DNA of 64,000 nt, from assembly GCF_947179515.1 (NCBI RefSeq), contig NC_067473.1:79772626-79836625 (forward strand), in the 5' to 3' direction. Source of the DNA: Apodemus sylvaticus (taxonomy: Eukaryota > Chordata > Mammalia > Rodentia > Muridae). Below the pieces are notes generated by a model. The model saw nothing but the letters and a program-made list of their open reading frames with translations. It ran no database searches and had not been told where the DNA came from. A program made the translations under genes and the position numbers. Below are positions 44,246 through 55,964 of this stretch, one piece after another. The stretch's first letter is position 1, and every line of letters begins with the position of its first letter.

Positions 44246-45584
44246 TCTGCCATTAGTAGAAGTGAATGCATTTTTATGTTGATGAGTTATTTTAATCTTT
44301 TTCAATACAAAACTGAACTCTCTCATCATTAATGTCCACTGTCCCCAATTCAGCCACCATGTCACTTGTCTCTTCTTAACACATGGACAACCCACTTGCA
44401 TTTGTGGTCATCTTAAAAAATTACATTTTCAGAGAGAGTAATAAGAAACTGGACCTCATTGCTTAAGTGATGTTTCTTGTTAGAATTTTTCAGGCTCTCA
44501 ATATTGACATGCAATCATCATAGTTAGGAAGCGAATAGATTCTGGTGCCTTGTAAATGTCTTTCTTCTCCTCTTTTGTATGGAGAGGGGGCCAGTAAAAA
44601 ATGTAGCAGCAATCCAATTTCTCTTTTAACAAGACAGTGAAGCACTTTTGATTGGTGTGTGTGTTTAAATAATCATGAAGGCGACTGACTTCTTTCTCTC
44701 TTGGTCCAATTAAGTGCTGTTTTTCACTGCAAAGAATACTCAAATCAAACCTCAGTCTTCCCCGTGTCAAAAGCCTGTCTGGAAGACGGCTTCCCTTCAT
44801 CCAAGAAGAAACAGCACGCTTGTTTTTCTGCCCATAGATGACACTGCTTCAGAGAAAGACTTCTGACTTTGAGTAGAAATCTTATTTTTATCCCTAGCAT
44901 GTGGGTGAATGCGGTTTCTTCTAGGGACTGGAGAGAACGGTGCCAGGTGAGGCAAGGATCAGTACAGACAGATGCTGTCAGCAAACAAAGAGAGTCTGTG
45001 GGAAAGGAGAGAAAGCATGCATTAGGGCTACAAAGCTAATCAGCAGCTGGGGGAAGATAGGCGCCCTGGAAATAAGTCACTGGCAGACAGTTTAATGATT
45101 TCAAAGTGGCAATGGCCCTGTGCAGAAGTCACCCCATGCCCACAGCCATATGCTTGTGTTTCCTCTGTGTCAGGTGAAAAGGAGGAGGGTTTTGGAGTAG
45201 AGCCACTGTCCCGACTCCCAGGTGTCGGGGAAGGACATTGAGCAAGCATTAAGTGCCTACACCAAAGAGAGCTCTAGGCCCAAAACAAACCCACAACCAG
45301 TGAGCATGCCAGTACTTTCTGGGTGCTCCATTTGCAGAGTTCCGCTTTGTCCCTGCGGGCAAACACACAGGCAATAAAGCTCCTTGCATCCTGGAGCCTC
45401 TGCCCACTGGAGCAGACAAGTGTGCTTAGGAGTTGGCACACATCTGTTATAAGGTTACAAAGCAAAGAAAACTCAAAGAATATTGAAGGACGTGTTTTGT
45501 GACAAAACTTCCTGGGGAGATAGAGCAAATGCATCTACTCACTGCAGACACTGGTGAAACCTGAGTCTTACGGGGTTCCTTACA
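44246..45584. other. Repeat-poor island
   Basis: About 1.3 kb with no interspersed repeat recognised and no microsatellite. Minus-strand frames at 44498-44800 (100 codons) and 44745-44984 have no recognisable domain. If any conserved non-coding element exists in the window, islands like this are the places to look. Confidence 0.35.
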
Positions 45585-45955
45585 GGTACAGGGCTGAGGG
45601 TTACTTACAGGAGCAGAATGATTCAAAGACAGCTGCATCACCAAGGCCCACCCCAGCACGGGTGACGACTCACAAACCTGGGACCACATTGCACAGCCTG
45701 CTGGCAACTCAGCAGGTTGGAGAGTGTCCTTGCCAGGTGCCTTGGCTGTCTAAATCTCTCCCAGCAGCTCGACTGGTTTCCACTTCTTCCAGGCAGTTGG
45801 TCTGGTCTGAGAGTCTTCTTTGCAGCTGAGTTCGGCTCCTCTAAGAGAGACTTACAGTTTTTAATTGCTTACTCTTGCAGGGAGGGGCATAGAGAATCTG
45901 GTTTGTTTCAGGGACTTCCTGAAGCTATTTTGAGTTGCTTACCTTCCTGCTTAAG
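45585..45955. repeat. Possible L1 3'-end-derived repeat
   Basis: 'gggttacttacaggagcaga', 'tgcatcaccaaggcccaccc' and 'agcaggttggagagtgtcct' to 'ttgcttaccttcctgcttaa' read as a common rodent dispersed repeat that I associate with old L1 3' regions. Orientation unsure; could be another family. Confidence 0.35.
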
Positions 45956-46039
45956 AAACTTCCCTACGGGATGGAGTGTCTCAGGCATCAGTACAACCAA
46001 GTGATGTCATGTAGGCATGCCACCATTCAGTGCCAGGGC

Positions 46040-46102
46040 TTGAACCTAGAACTTCCTGCATGCCAGCAAGCTTTCTACTACTAGGATGCATACCTAGCCT
46101 CC
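46040..46102 (-). repeat. ID-like SINE, reverse
   Basis: 'gccagggcttgaacctagaa' then 'catgccagcaagctttctac' and 'gcatacctagcctcc' are the inverted ID body. Confidence 0.55.
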
Positions 46103-46254
46103 AATATGCACCTCTAAGTAGGGTGTGGTAGGAGTGGTTTTGCTGAGAAGATGGCATCAAATACTAAAGAGGAAGGAAGGAAGGAAGTGATGGTACCAAC
46201 GTACAAGAAGCAGTGTGGGTAGAGGAAATGAGTAAGTCCAAAGAATCGCCAGGA

Positions 46255-46340
46255 AGCTAGGCATGTGACACACATTAGTAATCCCAGCGCTTTGTGGGAT
46301 GGAGCAGGATCTTGAGGTAGGACCTATCTTGGGACACAAA
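46255..46340 (+). repeat. B1-like SINE, truncated
   Basis: 'agctaggcatgtgacacaca' then 'ttagtaatcccagcgctttg' are the B1 5' half; the 3' half is degraded. Confidence 0.55.
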
Positions 46341-46343
46341 GGG

Positions 46344-46437
46344 AAAGAAAGTAACAAGGAAAGAAGGAAGGGAGGGAGGGAAGGAAAGAAGGAGGGAGGC
46401 TGGAAGAAGGAGGCAGGGAGGGAGGAAGGCAAGGAAG
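46344..46437 (+). repeat. (GGAA)n purine tract
   Basis: GAAAGAA/GGAAGGGA units, almost pure A/G on this strand. Another small (GGAA)4 lies at 46170-46187. Confidence 0.9.
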
Positions 46438-46627
46438 TGTCATGGCCATTCAAACAGGAGCCACAGGTGGCAGCAGGTCCTGGGGGCTTCCTGGGCCACT
46501 CTGAAGACTGGTTTTTAGCTAGCTGAGGTGGTGAACACTGGCAGAGGCTGTGCATCAAGCAGCCCTGTTCTGATGCCTGGGACTAAAGAATGCTTCTGGC
46601 TGCTGTTTTGTGAATGGACACAAACAG

Positions 46628-46765
46628 GCCAGTAAGACAGCTCAGCAGGCTAAGGTGGTTGTGGCACAGGCCTGGTGACCTCAGTTTAAAGCCTATAATG
46701 TGTGTAAAGGCAGAAGAAGAGAACAAACTGCACAGAATTGACCTCTGACCTCCGCCACACACATA
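46628..46765 (+). repeat. B2/B3-superfamily SINE
   Basis: 'ggccagtaagacagctcagc', 'gcctggtgacctcagtttaa' and 'acagaattgacctctgacct' follow a tRNA-derived rodent SINE layout. Its 3' end passes into a CA/TATG array. Confidence 0.6.
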
Positions 46766-46975
46766 GACACACATACATAGACAGAATTTACATGTACATG
46801 TATATGTGTATATGTATATGTATGTGTGTGTATATATGTATATGTGTGTATGTGTATATGTGTATATGTGTATATGTGTATACACATACACACATATACG
46901 TACACATATGTATACACAGTGTGTATATATGTACATATATATGTATATATATATATAGATACGCATATATATGAT
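46766..46975. repeat. (TATG)/(TATA)/(CA) alternating tract
   Basis: About 200 bp of nearly continuous purine-pyrimidine alternation. 46862-46899 is an imperfect palindrome: 18 of 19 base pairs with no loop, centred between 46880 and 46881. Confidence 0.9.
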
Positions 46976-47854
46976 ATTTAAAGTGACACTAGAGGGAGGG
47001 TGGGGGATAGATGGAGGAATGGGAGACGGTGACATACCCAGGAAGGGATCCGAGTGTAAGGCAGTGCTGCTTGTGGGGTGTGGTAGTGTGAGGACAGGTC
47101 AGGCTCTGTGTGTATTATGGTTACTGAGTCACACTGCTCGTTGACATGGTTGTGAAACCAGCCAAAGCCTGGTGGAAATGGCTGTTTTCTTCACACAGGG
47201 ATGGCTCCCTGGAATCCGTGAGCGGCCGTGGAAGATGCTGACTAGCGCTGAGAGCTTACAAGGTTCACCTTTAGACCCAAGGCAATACAGCGGAGAACAA
47301 CACGTTTCTTAGCTTTTGGGTTTTGTTCTGTTTTATTTAATATTATGTCTACATGCCATTGTTTTTCAGGGTTTTATTAGAGGATTTAAATTAACCTAAT
47401 GAGAACTGATAAAAGATCCAAATCTTTAAAGTAAGAATAAAAGAGAAACTCTATAGTTAAATGTGTAGAAATGCACAGAGAACAGATTATCACAGTATTT
47501 CAGTAGCATTCCTGATGAGAAGAAAATTACATCTGGAGGTAAATTTGAGTAGGAATTCTAACGGAATATAGTCAAGAATTTGAAATCTCTCATAAGTTAA
47601 CAGAGAGTAATTCAATCAATCCTGGCCTTTTAAGTTTTACTGAAGCATGGACACTGGTTCCTGGGATTGAGCCACGGGGCATTGTTATGTTGGAAGTGAT
47701 CCCCGCTTTGCCCTTCCTGATCTTGGGGCTTCTTCCCTCTTTCACGTTCAAACAAACTCACACATGTAAAAAACGTGGAAGCCAGGATTTGCATGGAAGA
47801 GAGAACTGCCTGCCATTTTTTTTTGGCTTGGCCTCGGTTGCCTAACCCAGTCCA
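46976..47854. other. Unassigned non-coding stretch
   Basis: No repeat or exon recognised. Confidence 0.35.
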
Positions 47855-48240
47855 GGAATTTCTAGTTCCATCCACTTTTCTATAAATTGTATGATTTCAT
47901 TTCTCTTTACAGCTGATAGAACTACTGGATACATGTACCATATTTTCATCAGCCATTCATCTAGTGATGGTCAGCTAGGCTCCTTCCTTTTCCTGGCTAG
48001 TGTAAAGACAGCAGCAAACCCCTGCTGAGCAAGTACATCATGGTAGCACATGCCCTCAGTTGGGTGGTGCCCAGGAGTGGCATTGGATGCCCAGGAGCTG
48101 TGTCATGTGGTGGATCTATTCATAGCTTTCTGTGGGACCTAAACACCGATAGCCACAGTGGCTGCCTCAGTGCAAACTCCCTCCTACTAGCCGAGAGTGT
48201 TCCTCTTTCCACACCCTCCCCACCAGCTGTTTTTTGCCTC
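47855..48240 (-). pseudogene. L1 ORF2 C-terminal remnant, reverse
   Basis: 'tctagttccatccacttttc', 'catcagccattcatctagtg' and 'gtggtgcccaggagtgg', then 'gccacagtggctgcctcagt' and 'gagtgttcctctttccacac', follow the inverted order of the distal ORF2 coding region of L1. Diverged and not translatable. Confidence 0.65.
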
Positions 48241-48599
48241 ACCAGCAAAGGCACACCAGTGCCATGTCCTAAGACTGCATGACAAGGTAGAGCCCACAGA
48301 CAGAATGACAGTACTCTCGGGACCATCACTGACCTCCATCTTAACCAAGGGGGAAAAGGAAGCAAGACAATGCTTGAGGTGCTCCTGATCCCTGAGGCTG
48401 AAGTACTGAGATCAGGTGAATCGGGGGCCTGGGATCTTTTCATAGCCTGTACGGTGACTCTTTTTTCTCATCAGCTTGTCTGTATCTGGAATGACTAGGA
48501 GTCACGTGCTAGGTACTCCTGTAAGGAATTTTCTTGGTCAGATTATCCGAAGTGGGAAGAGCCACCCTAATGTGGGCTGTGCCTTCCAATGGCAGCTGG

Positions 48600-48950
48600 T
48601 GACAGATGTGGAAGAAGGGGGTTGAGCCTCTCTTTCATTTCCCCGCCTTCTCTCTCCCTGACAGGCCCATCAGTGGTGCTGTGGTTACTGCTGCGCTCCT
48701 TTGTCCGATGTCACAAGCGAGCGTTGAACTTCTGATGTGGACTGAAGAGCAACAGCGGCATCCCTGAGACCTGCTAGACCGTTAGCTCCAGATTGCGTCT
48801 GCTGAGACATGGAGCCCTGGAGACCGAACAGCTGTGGGATTCTGGCTTCTCCATGGTAAGACAGTTATTGTTGGACTACTTAGACTGTCTCATGTAAGAT
48901 GAGCTAATAAATTTTCCTTTAATCGATATTCATTCTGTCCCTTCTGTCCG
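48600..48950 (+). mobile_element. Possible LTR remnant
   Basis: 'agcgttgaacttctgatgtg', 'gactgaagagcaacagcggc' and 'gctaataaattttcctttaa' read like the 3' half of a rodent LTR. An 'aataaa' lies near 48906. Name unresolved. Confidence 0.35.
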
Positions 48951-49450
48951 GAAGCCCGGCTAGTCCAGATTGTATCTCTAGTTGCTAATTCAAGAAGCAA
49001 AGTGGCCAAGAGAATTGGGTTCTCATTCTTCTCTCTGAGAGAAAGATGAGGTGTCCAGGATGAAGAAAGCAGCTATCTTTGGCTTGGTGGCTCTGACCCC
49101 TCTCTGTATAGCATAGGAGGTGCTTTGCTGCTCAAATTGATTGGCTCCTCACTTGGTATCTTATCTGCAGACCAGAGGTAAGCATCAGCCATCTTTACGG
49201 ACTGCGTCCTGCATGCCAGCTCTCTGCGGTTTACCTCATTCACCCTGTGTCTGTACAGCCTTTTAATGAAGGCCAGTGTTGTTCTTTACAAAGGTGGCAC
49301 TATTGTTAGTGCCCAGGATTGACCAATGACCTTGCTTTCTGCCCAGTGGCAGCCTAAAGGTCCCACAGCAAGGGCATGTTTCTCTTGGCTAGGCTGATGG
49401 TTCAAATGGATTCTGGTACTGGATTGTGTTCTTGTATGTTGGTTGGAGGT

Positions 49451-49475
49451 TTTGTTGTTGTTGTTGTTGTTGTTT
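49451..49475 (+). repeat. (TTG)n microsatellite
   Basis: Eight TTG units at the tail end of the adjoining reverse SINE. Confidence 0.95.
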
Positions 49476-49573
49476 GATATTGGTCTCGCTATGTCCAGTC
49501 AGACTTTTCAGTCATCTTGTATTCTACTATAGAATGTTGGAATTGCAGGAGGTGGCGTGCCGCCATGCCTGGA
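49476..49573 (-). repeat. B1-like SINE, reverse
   Basis: 'gatattggtctcgctatgtc' and 'gttggaattgcaggaggtgg' and 'cgtgccgccatgcctgg' are an inverted, diverged B1. Confidence 0.55.
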
Positions 49574-49851
49574 TATGACACTGAATTATGCCACACCGAG
49601 TATGGGCTTACTTAGATTCATATCCTCATGATTGCCCTGTTTTAAACTGCAGAGGCGACATTGGACTTCCTGTTCAGAGAGCAAATGACAAAAGCTTCCT
49701 GCAAGAAGATACCATAAACAATTGTCTAAGTGTATTCCTTTCAAAATATACATAGTCAGTGGAGGCATGCTAATTAAATAGCATCCCTATTTCTAGATGT
49801 TCTAGACACTAAAAGGAAAAAAGAAATACAGAATCATAATTATTTGCAAGA

Positions 49852-50346
49852 GCCTTATTTATAATAGCCAGAAGCTGGAAAGAACCCAGATATCCCTCAA
49901 TGGAGGAATGGATACAGAAAATGTGGTATATATACACAATGGAGTACTATTCAGCAATTAAAAACGATGAATTCATGAATTTTTTAGGCAAATGGATGGA
50001 ACTGGAAAATATCATCCTAAGCGAGGTAACACAATCACAAAAGAATACACATGGAATGTAATCATTGATAAGTGGATATTAATTAGCCCTGAAGCTCTGA
50101 ATACTGAAGATACAATTAGCATATCAAATGATTCCCATGAAGAAGGAAGAAGAGGGCCCTAATCCTGGAAAGGCTTGATCCAGCATTGTAGGGGAGTACC
50201 AGGACAGAGAAAAAGGAAGGGTAAAGATAGGAGAATGGATGGAGAGAAGAGGACTTATGGGGAGGACATATGGGGAGGGGGGAACTGGGAAAGGGGAAAG
50301 CTTTTGGATTGTAAACAAAGAATATAGAAAATATATATATATATAT
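49852..50346 (+). mobile_element. 5'-truncated L1 with 16-bp target duplication
   Basis: It opens with 'gccttatttataatagccag' and 'gaagctggaaagaacccaga' (ORF2 end/3' region) and ends 'gattgtaaacaaagaatata' plus an (AT)n tail. Perfect direct repeats 'ataattatttgcaaga' lie at 49836-49851 and 50347-50362. About 495 bp of the 3' end was inserted. Confidence 0.9.
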
Positions 50347-50362
50347 ATAATTATTTGCAAGA

Positions 50363-50844
50363 ATTAAAGTCAGGTGCGGAATTTCTGGGAGCCCACCGTC
50401 AGCATGAAACACAGAGCAAGTCTCACAAGGACCTATCCCCCAAAGAAGTAATAATTAACATTATTACATTATTTTTACAGAATTATTAGAAACAAGAAAG
50501 TCTGATAAGGAGCCACTGCTAGAAATCATTTTCTGTCACCCTCAGTGAACAGAACCTTAGGAGAGAGCTTGCTCACTAACAGCCAAAGAAAAGCCATTTC
50601 TTATTATATAGGACTTCATGCACACCCCACACACAGAGAGAGCAGAAGAAAGGGAAGGGTTGGGAGCTCTGTGTCCAAGATAAATAATGGAGACCTGAAG
50701 CCTATGCTTCTTTATCCTTCTGCCATCCAAGAAGGAGATGATACAAACCAAAGACCCACTGCTGCAAGAGCCCTGGCGATCCAGCCCATTTCTTACACTT
50801 AAAAATTATACAGACGCCTGTCTGTGTAAGCAGAGCAGAATATC
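50363..50844. other. Stretch between two L1 fragments
   Basis: No element named with confidence. The last 100 bp may already be L1. Confidence 0.35.
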
Positions 50845-51925
50845 ATTAATAATGTCAGGGGTGGGTTCTCACTCAGGGCATGGGTCTCAAGCTGGGCCAG
50901 TCATTGGTCAGCTGTTCCCTCAATCTCTGCACCATCTTTACACCTGTATATCTCATAGGCAGGCCAAATTGTGGGTCGAAGGGTTGGTGGCTGGACTGGT
51001 GTCCCAATCCCTCTAATGGGAAGTCTTTTCTAGTTACAGGAAATGGCCATTTTCAGGTTTCAGAGCCCCCATTGCTAGGAGCCTTAGCTACAGCCACCCT
51101 CATAGATTCCTGGGAGTTTCCGTCGTCCTAGGTTTCTAGCTCATTCTAGAGATGCATACCTTCCCAGGATTCTAGTTCTCTCTCCCAGTACTCTCCCTGT
51201 CCTCCTCCCACTCGAACCTTCTTGCTCTCCTCTCTACCCCATCCCCCATCCAGAGCTCTCCCTCCATCCATCACACCTTGCCATGTCTGTTTTATTTCCC
51301 CTTCTCAGGAAAATTCAACCATCTCCCCTTGGTCCCTCAGTGCTATTTGATTTCTTCAGGTCTATGAATTGTAGAGTGGTTATCATATACTTTGTGGCTA
51401 ATGTTCACTTAAAAGTGTCATTTGAGAGGTTTCACCCAACAACTGATGGAAACAGATTCAGAAACCCACAGCCAAACATTACGTGGGGCTTCGGGAATCC
51501 TATGGAAGAAAAGGAGGAAGGACTGAAGGAGCAGGAGAGTTCAAGGACACAAGAAAACCTACAGAATTAAATAACTGGGCCCATAGGGGCCAAACAAAGA
51601 GAACCAAGCAAACAGAGCATGCATGAGATGGGCCTAGGCCTGCTGCACTCATGTAACAGTTCTGTCTTCACGTGGGACTGCTAGCAGCAGGAGCAAGGGC
51701 CGTCTCCAACTCCATTACCTGCCTTAGGATCCCTTTCCCCTAACTAGGCCTAACTAGAAGAAGATGTGCCTAGTCCTACTACAACATCATGATATGTCAA
51801 GGAAGGTTGATATCCACTGGACACGTCCCCTTTTCTGAAGATAAAGGAAGTACAAGAGGTGAGAAAGAGAGACTGGGAGGAGAGAGGGAAGGGGAAGGCT
51901 CTATCAGGATGTAAAGTGAATATAT
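50845..51925 (+). mobile_element. L1 3' region, Lx-like
   Basis: A long run of recognisable murine L1 3' sequence: 'ctcagggcatgggtctcaag', 'tcaatctctgcaccatcttt', 'agattcctgggagtttccgt', 'gaaacccacagccaaacatt', 'agatgtgcctagtcctacta' and 'ggttgatatccactgg'. It ends in 'attaattaataaaaatgg'. No coding capacity remains. Older than the L1 at 49852. Confidence 0.8.
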
Positions 51926-52026
51926 TAATTAATAAAAATGGAAAAATTACACAGGATCACATAAAGTCATTTTCAAGCAACTGTGTAGTATACTTTGATC
52001 ATTTCCCTATATCACACTACTTACAC

Positions 52027-52045
52027 TGTGTGTGTGTGTGTGTAC
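52027..52045 (+). repeat. (TG)n microsatellite
   Basis: About eight TG units followed by irregular TGTG/TATG sequence to 52070. Confidence 0.9.
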
Positions 52046-52134
52046 ATGTGTGTATGTGTATGCATGCACATGCTTTAATGTGTTTATAGGTCAGAGGTCA
52101 AAATCAAGCATCTTCTTCATTTGTTTCTTCACCT

Positions 52135-52352
52135 TATTTTTTTGAGACAGGTTCTCCTTGAGCTTGAAGCACATCAGTTTGGCTAGACTGGCCAGCCAGC
52201 AGCTCCCGGGATCTTCCTGTCTTAGTTTTTTGCAGTGCTGGGGTCACACACACACACACACACACACATACCTCACATGGCACTTTTACTCTGCTGCTGG
52301 GAATTGAATTTGTCATCTTACACTTTACCCCCCTGAGCCTCCTTCTCAGCCT
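52135..52352 (-). repeat. Composite SINE, B3/RSINE1-type, reverse
   Basis: 'ttttttgagacaggttctcc', 'gctagactggccagccagca' and 'gatcttcctgtcttagtttt', then a (CA)n at 52247-52268, then 'gctgggaattgaatttgtca' and the inverted head. The CA array has grown inside the SINE between its B1-like and tRNA-like halves. Confidence 0.6.
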
Positions 52353-53127
52353 CCTCTTGGGTCCTTTGTCTCCCCTGCATTACTGATACTACAACTACAC
52401 ACAGGATCAGTGATAACATTTTAACAAGGAAAGAGCTTAAGAGTTTGTTTAGGGGATCTGTGATAATGAAGGTCCTCAAGGCTTCGAGAATCCCCTAGGG
52501 ACACAGTAGATGACTGAGGCTGTGGACCACTGAGTTTGAAACAATGATACTATTTGAGAAAAATGGCCCAAAGCATCTGAGGTAACTGGAAGGTCTGAAC
52601 GTGGGAGTGTGACTGGAAGAGGCGGGGTGATTGCTTGAGTTCATCCCAAAGAAGATTACAATAACCTTTCCTTTGAGTTCAAAATATCTTCCTCACAGCT
52701 TTCAGCACATGGGTCTTTAGAAGTGGCTCTGAATGTAAGAAGATCGCTTCCCAGTGAGCCCCCCTGCATGTTGCCATGGAAACAGTGCTGCGCTCATGTG
52801 TCAGCTGTGAGGACGCACATGCACACACAGCATGCTAATATATTCTCAAGGAAGTGTCTTTATGCTTTCTCCTTCTGGTGTCTCTTTATACTTCTAAAAA
52901 TTATACATTTGAGTTTTTTAGAATTGCTCATTCCTATCATACAACTGTTATCCACAGTTTCTCTCTTATTTTGAATTTAGAAGTTTCTGACTGGGAATTT
53001 TTCTTCAGCATAGTCATATGAATTCATCTGTTGTCTCTCCCTTCAGTGACTCCAATTTTTCTTCTATCTTTTAAATGAACAGACTGGAGATCTCACAACC
53101 TATAGCTCAATTTAAAAAGGAATAGGG

Positions 53128-53210
53128 GCTAAAGGTGTTAGCTCAGTGGTAGGGTATACGCTGGTATGCACGAGGCCTTGGATTCTATATCCAGCACCAC
53201 CAAACAAACA
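53128..53210 (+). repeat. ID-like SINE
   Basis: 'ggctaaaggtgttagctcag', 'tggtagggtatacgctggta' and 'gattctatatccagcaccac' with an (AAAC)n tail. Confidence 0.7.
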
Positions 53211-53566
53211 AATGGATCCTATTTTAGATTCTATTTGGTTTCTTTAGTAGGCAAAAAGATGTAGTTTGTATACTTTGTGTCCTTAAATATTCTTAATCTT
53301 TGATTTTTTTTTAAACTGGAAAAGTTTCTGGGAATTTCTTGAGAGAGTGTTGATGAATCCCAAGGTTATAAAACTATGTAAACTGAAGAAGAGACTAAAA
53401 GAAACTCATGTAGCTAAATTGCTTATTTCAACAAGTTATTCTCGGGCACCTACTATCTGACCAGATAATATGCTTGAGAACTGATGATTCTGTACCTGAA
53501 GAAGGTTATGATTGCTGATAAGGTGCTTCAGGGTCTAAGAGTCAGGAAGCTGGCTTAGGAGTTCAG

Positions 53567-53707
53567 CCCCATCAGTAGTGAGCCTTCTGTTCCCTTGGAG
53601 TGTAGATGCTAACCCCCATCGGCGGTGAGCCTTTCCTTCCCTTGGAGTGTAGATGCTAACCCCCATCGGTGGTGAGCCTTCCCTTCCCTTGGAGTGTAGA
53701 TGCTAAC
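53567..53707 (+). repeat. 3 x 47 bp minisatellite
   Basis: Three head-to-tail 47-bp units (53567-53613, 53614-53660, 53661-53707), each beginning 'ccccatc' and ending 'ggagtgtagatgctaac'. Units 2 and 3 differ at two positions; unit 1 differs from unit 2 at about six. No indels. Confidence 0.97.
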
Positions 53708-54047
53708 CTATAAAACATAAGCAACATGGACTGGATGATCTCCTTGGGTCCCTTCAGTTCCAAGTTGGCTGCAGTTCTGTTCCATCATCAGGTTCAGTAG
53801 AAGTGGATGGTGGGATTGGGTAGCCTTAGTTAAGTACCACCATCTAGGAATTGGCAACTCAGCCAATCACTGGTACAGTCCGACACCCCTGTGTCATCAG
53901 TCTCTAGCAAATACCTTGACACTCCAGGTCCACACCATGCCCAGAGCTGCCTTCTTTATATTTGTCCTCTGTCACTCTTAGGCTGAGACCAGCCAACTTG
54001 ACATGTTCATGGATGCCAAATTTCCCAGGGGCTGTATCTGCCATGCT

Positions 54048-54110
54048 CTATACTACTTAGCCTGGGCTGGCCTTGAACTTCTGACTTTCTTGCCTTGGCT
54101 TCCCCCATGG
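54048..54110 (-). repeat. B1-like fragment, reverse
   Basis: 'cctgggctggccttgaactt' and 'ctgactttcttgccttggct' are the middle of an inverted B1/B4. Confidence 0.5.
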
Positions 54111-54576
54111 TAGCTGTATACAGCCAAATTCAGCTTTCGAGGTAACATTCTTGAATCATGAAGTTACATGTTCGAAGTTACCTGCTTCCTACCACTCCCT
54201 TTCCCACACCTTGCTTTGCTTCTGCCTTGAGGGCAGTTCCCAGAACTCAGCAGCACAGAGCAGCTCTTGGCTGCTGGCCTGTGCTGCTGCTGCCACAGAC
54301 AGATCTTGTCCTTCCCCCAGTCCTTCCCCCGAGCCCTCTGCTACTTGCTGTCTTTCGTATCGTACCAGAAAGCACAGCCTCTGTGGTTGTGTGCTGTCCA
54401 TCTCCATCTCCCCCAGGAGAGGACATCATGCCCCAGTGCCCAGCATGCATGGGGTTCAGGGAATGACTATTAAACTAATGGACGAAAGCACTGTTCTAAC
54501 CCAAACACAAGAGTGAGAACTGCACCCCACCCCCTGACTCCCTGACAGTAAAGAGACTTTATTTTATTGCATTATG

Positions 54577-54692
54577 TTGTACTTTTTGAGACTGCTTCTC
54601 CTATGTAGCTCACACTGGCCTTATAGACAAGGCAGTTCTCCTGCCTCAGCTTTTCAAGTCCTGGGATTACAGGTATGCATCACTTTGTCCAG
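54577..54692 (-). repeat. B1 SINE, diverged, reverse
   Basis: 'ctttttgagactgcttctcc' through 'gtcctgggattacaggtatg' and 'catcactttgtccag' is an inverted old B1 (B1F-like). Confidence 0.65.
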
Positions 54693-54754
54693 AAAGCTGG
54701 ACAAATGAAATTTGTCTCTCCCAGCTACTTACAATGCTCCTGTGACTTTAAATT

Positions 54755-55470
54755 TTATTTTTAATGCTGGCATACAAATAGGTGGGTTTCATTTGGGGGT
54801 TTTCATACGTGCATATCACTATACATTGTTCCCACTCATTCCTCCCTCATTTCCATTTCTCACCTCTCCCCACTCCCCTGTTGCTGGTCCTTAACCTCCC
54901 CATTGTTCTCCCTCCTGCTCTGGGTTACACGTGTTCCATTACCCTCTCTTCCCAACTGTAGGCTCCATGACCATCCTCCCACCCCATTGTCTTCTCTTTT
55001 CAACACACACATACACACACACCACAAAAACACAACACACACATACATACAACACACACAAATATACATAACACACACAGAGACAAACACACAGAGACAC
55101 AACATACACAGACTCACATAGATGCAGACACACCCATGCACACATACACACACAGAGTACACATTATGAAGAACATGTAGCGTTTGTCCTTCTGAATTGT
55201 TCTCATTTCACTCAGTGCTAAATCTTCAACTCCATCAAAGTGGCCTGAGATTCCCTCTCCTTTACGCAGAGACTTCCATCATGTATGCACGCCACACTTT
55301 ATCTATTTTTCTGTAGATAGGCATGTAGTTTGTCCCTATTTCCTGGCTTTTGTGACAGTGCTACAGTAAACATGGACATGCAAGTATGTTTGTGGCGTGC
55401 TGACTTAGAGTGCTTTGGGTCCACACTGAGGAAGGGCATAGTCAGTCACATAGCAGCTCATTTTGGTCTT
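54755..55470 (-). pseudogene. Old L1 ORF2/3' remnant, reverse, with CA tract
   Basis: 'gtgggtttcatttgggggtt' and 'ttccattaccctctcttccc' are inverted L1 3' sequence. 55165-55470, with 'acatgtagcgtttgtccttc' and 'ctacagtaaacatggacatg', is inverted ORF2 C-terminal coding sequence. A CA/CATA-rich stretch (55000-55160) has expanded between them. Confidence 0.6.
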
Positions 55471-55769
55471 ATGCCATGATTGAAGGACAGATGTCAGCAA
55501 CATAAAACATTGGCATTTTTAATTTGACCTACAATTGTTGCTAGCAGTAGGGCTTTGACCCACCACGAATCTTTCTTTACACGAACTTAAGTCATTTTAC
55601 GTTGCACATTGGTGACAGTAGGCCTTAGAACATGAAGCCCAACTGTATAAACTTCAGGTTGAGAGAGTAAAATTTATACTCATTCCCGTCTTGTACCGGG
55701 AGAATTTTCTGTTTCTTCTTTGGCGGAATAAAAATCAGACTCAATCTCTTTTTGCCAGTGTTATGCTCC

Positions 55770-55935
55770 GTTTCCCACGCCATAACGCAAATACTATAGG
55801 ACTGGTTATTTACTGTGGAAACCAGTCTATTTATCTCGCTGCTCTGGATGTTGGGAAGTCCAAGAACTGGGCTCCAGCTTTGATCAGATTGTGAGGAGGG
55901 CCTGTGCTGCTGCATCATAACAAGGTGGATGGGGT
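55770..55935. repeat. Probable ancient mammalian repeat
   Basis: 'gatgttgggaagtccaagaa' and 'ggcctgtgctgctgcatcat' resemble the same unnamed old family suggested at 25155 and 60830. Diverged. Confidence 0.3.
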
Positions 55936-55964
55936 CACATGGTGAGTCAGATCCAGCCACCCGC

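Noticed and set aside
46583..47035. 150-codon minus-strand open frame rich in Tyr/Ile/His
   Set aside because: It translates the TATG/CA array.
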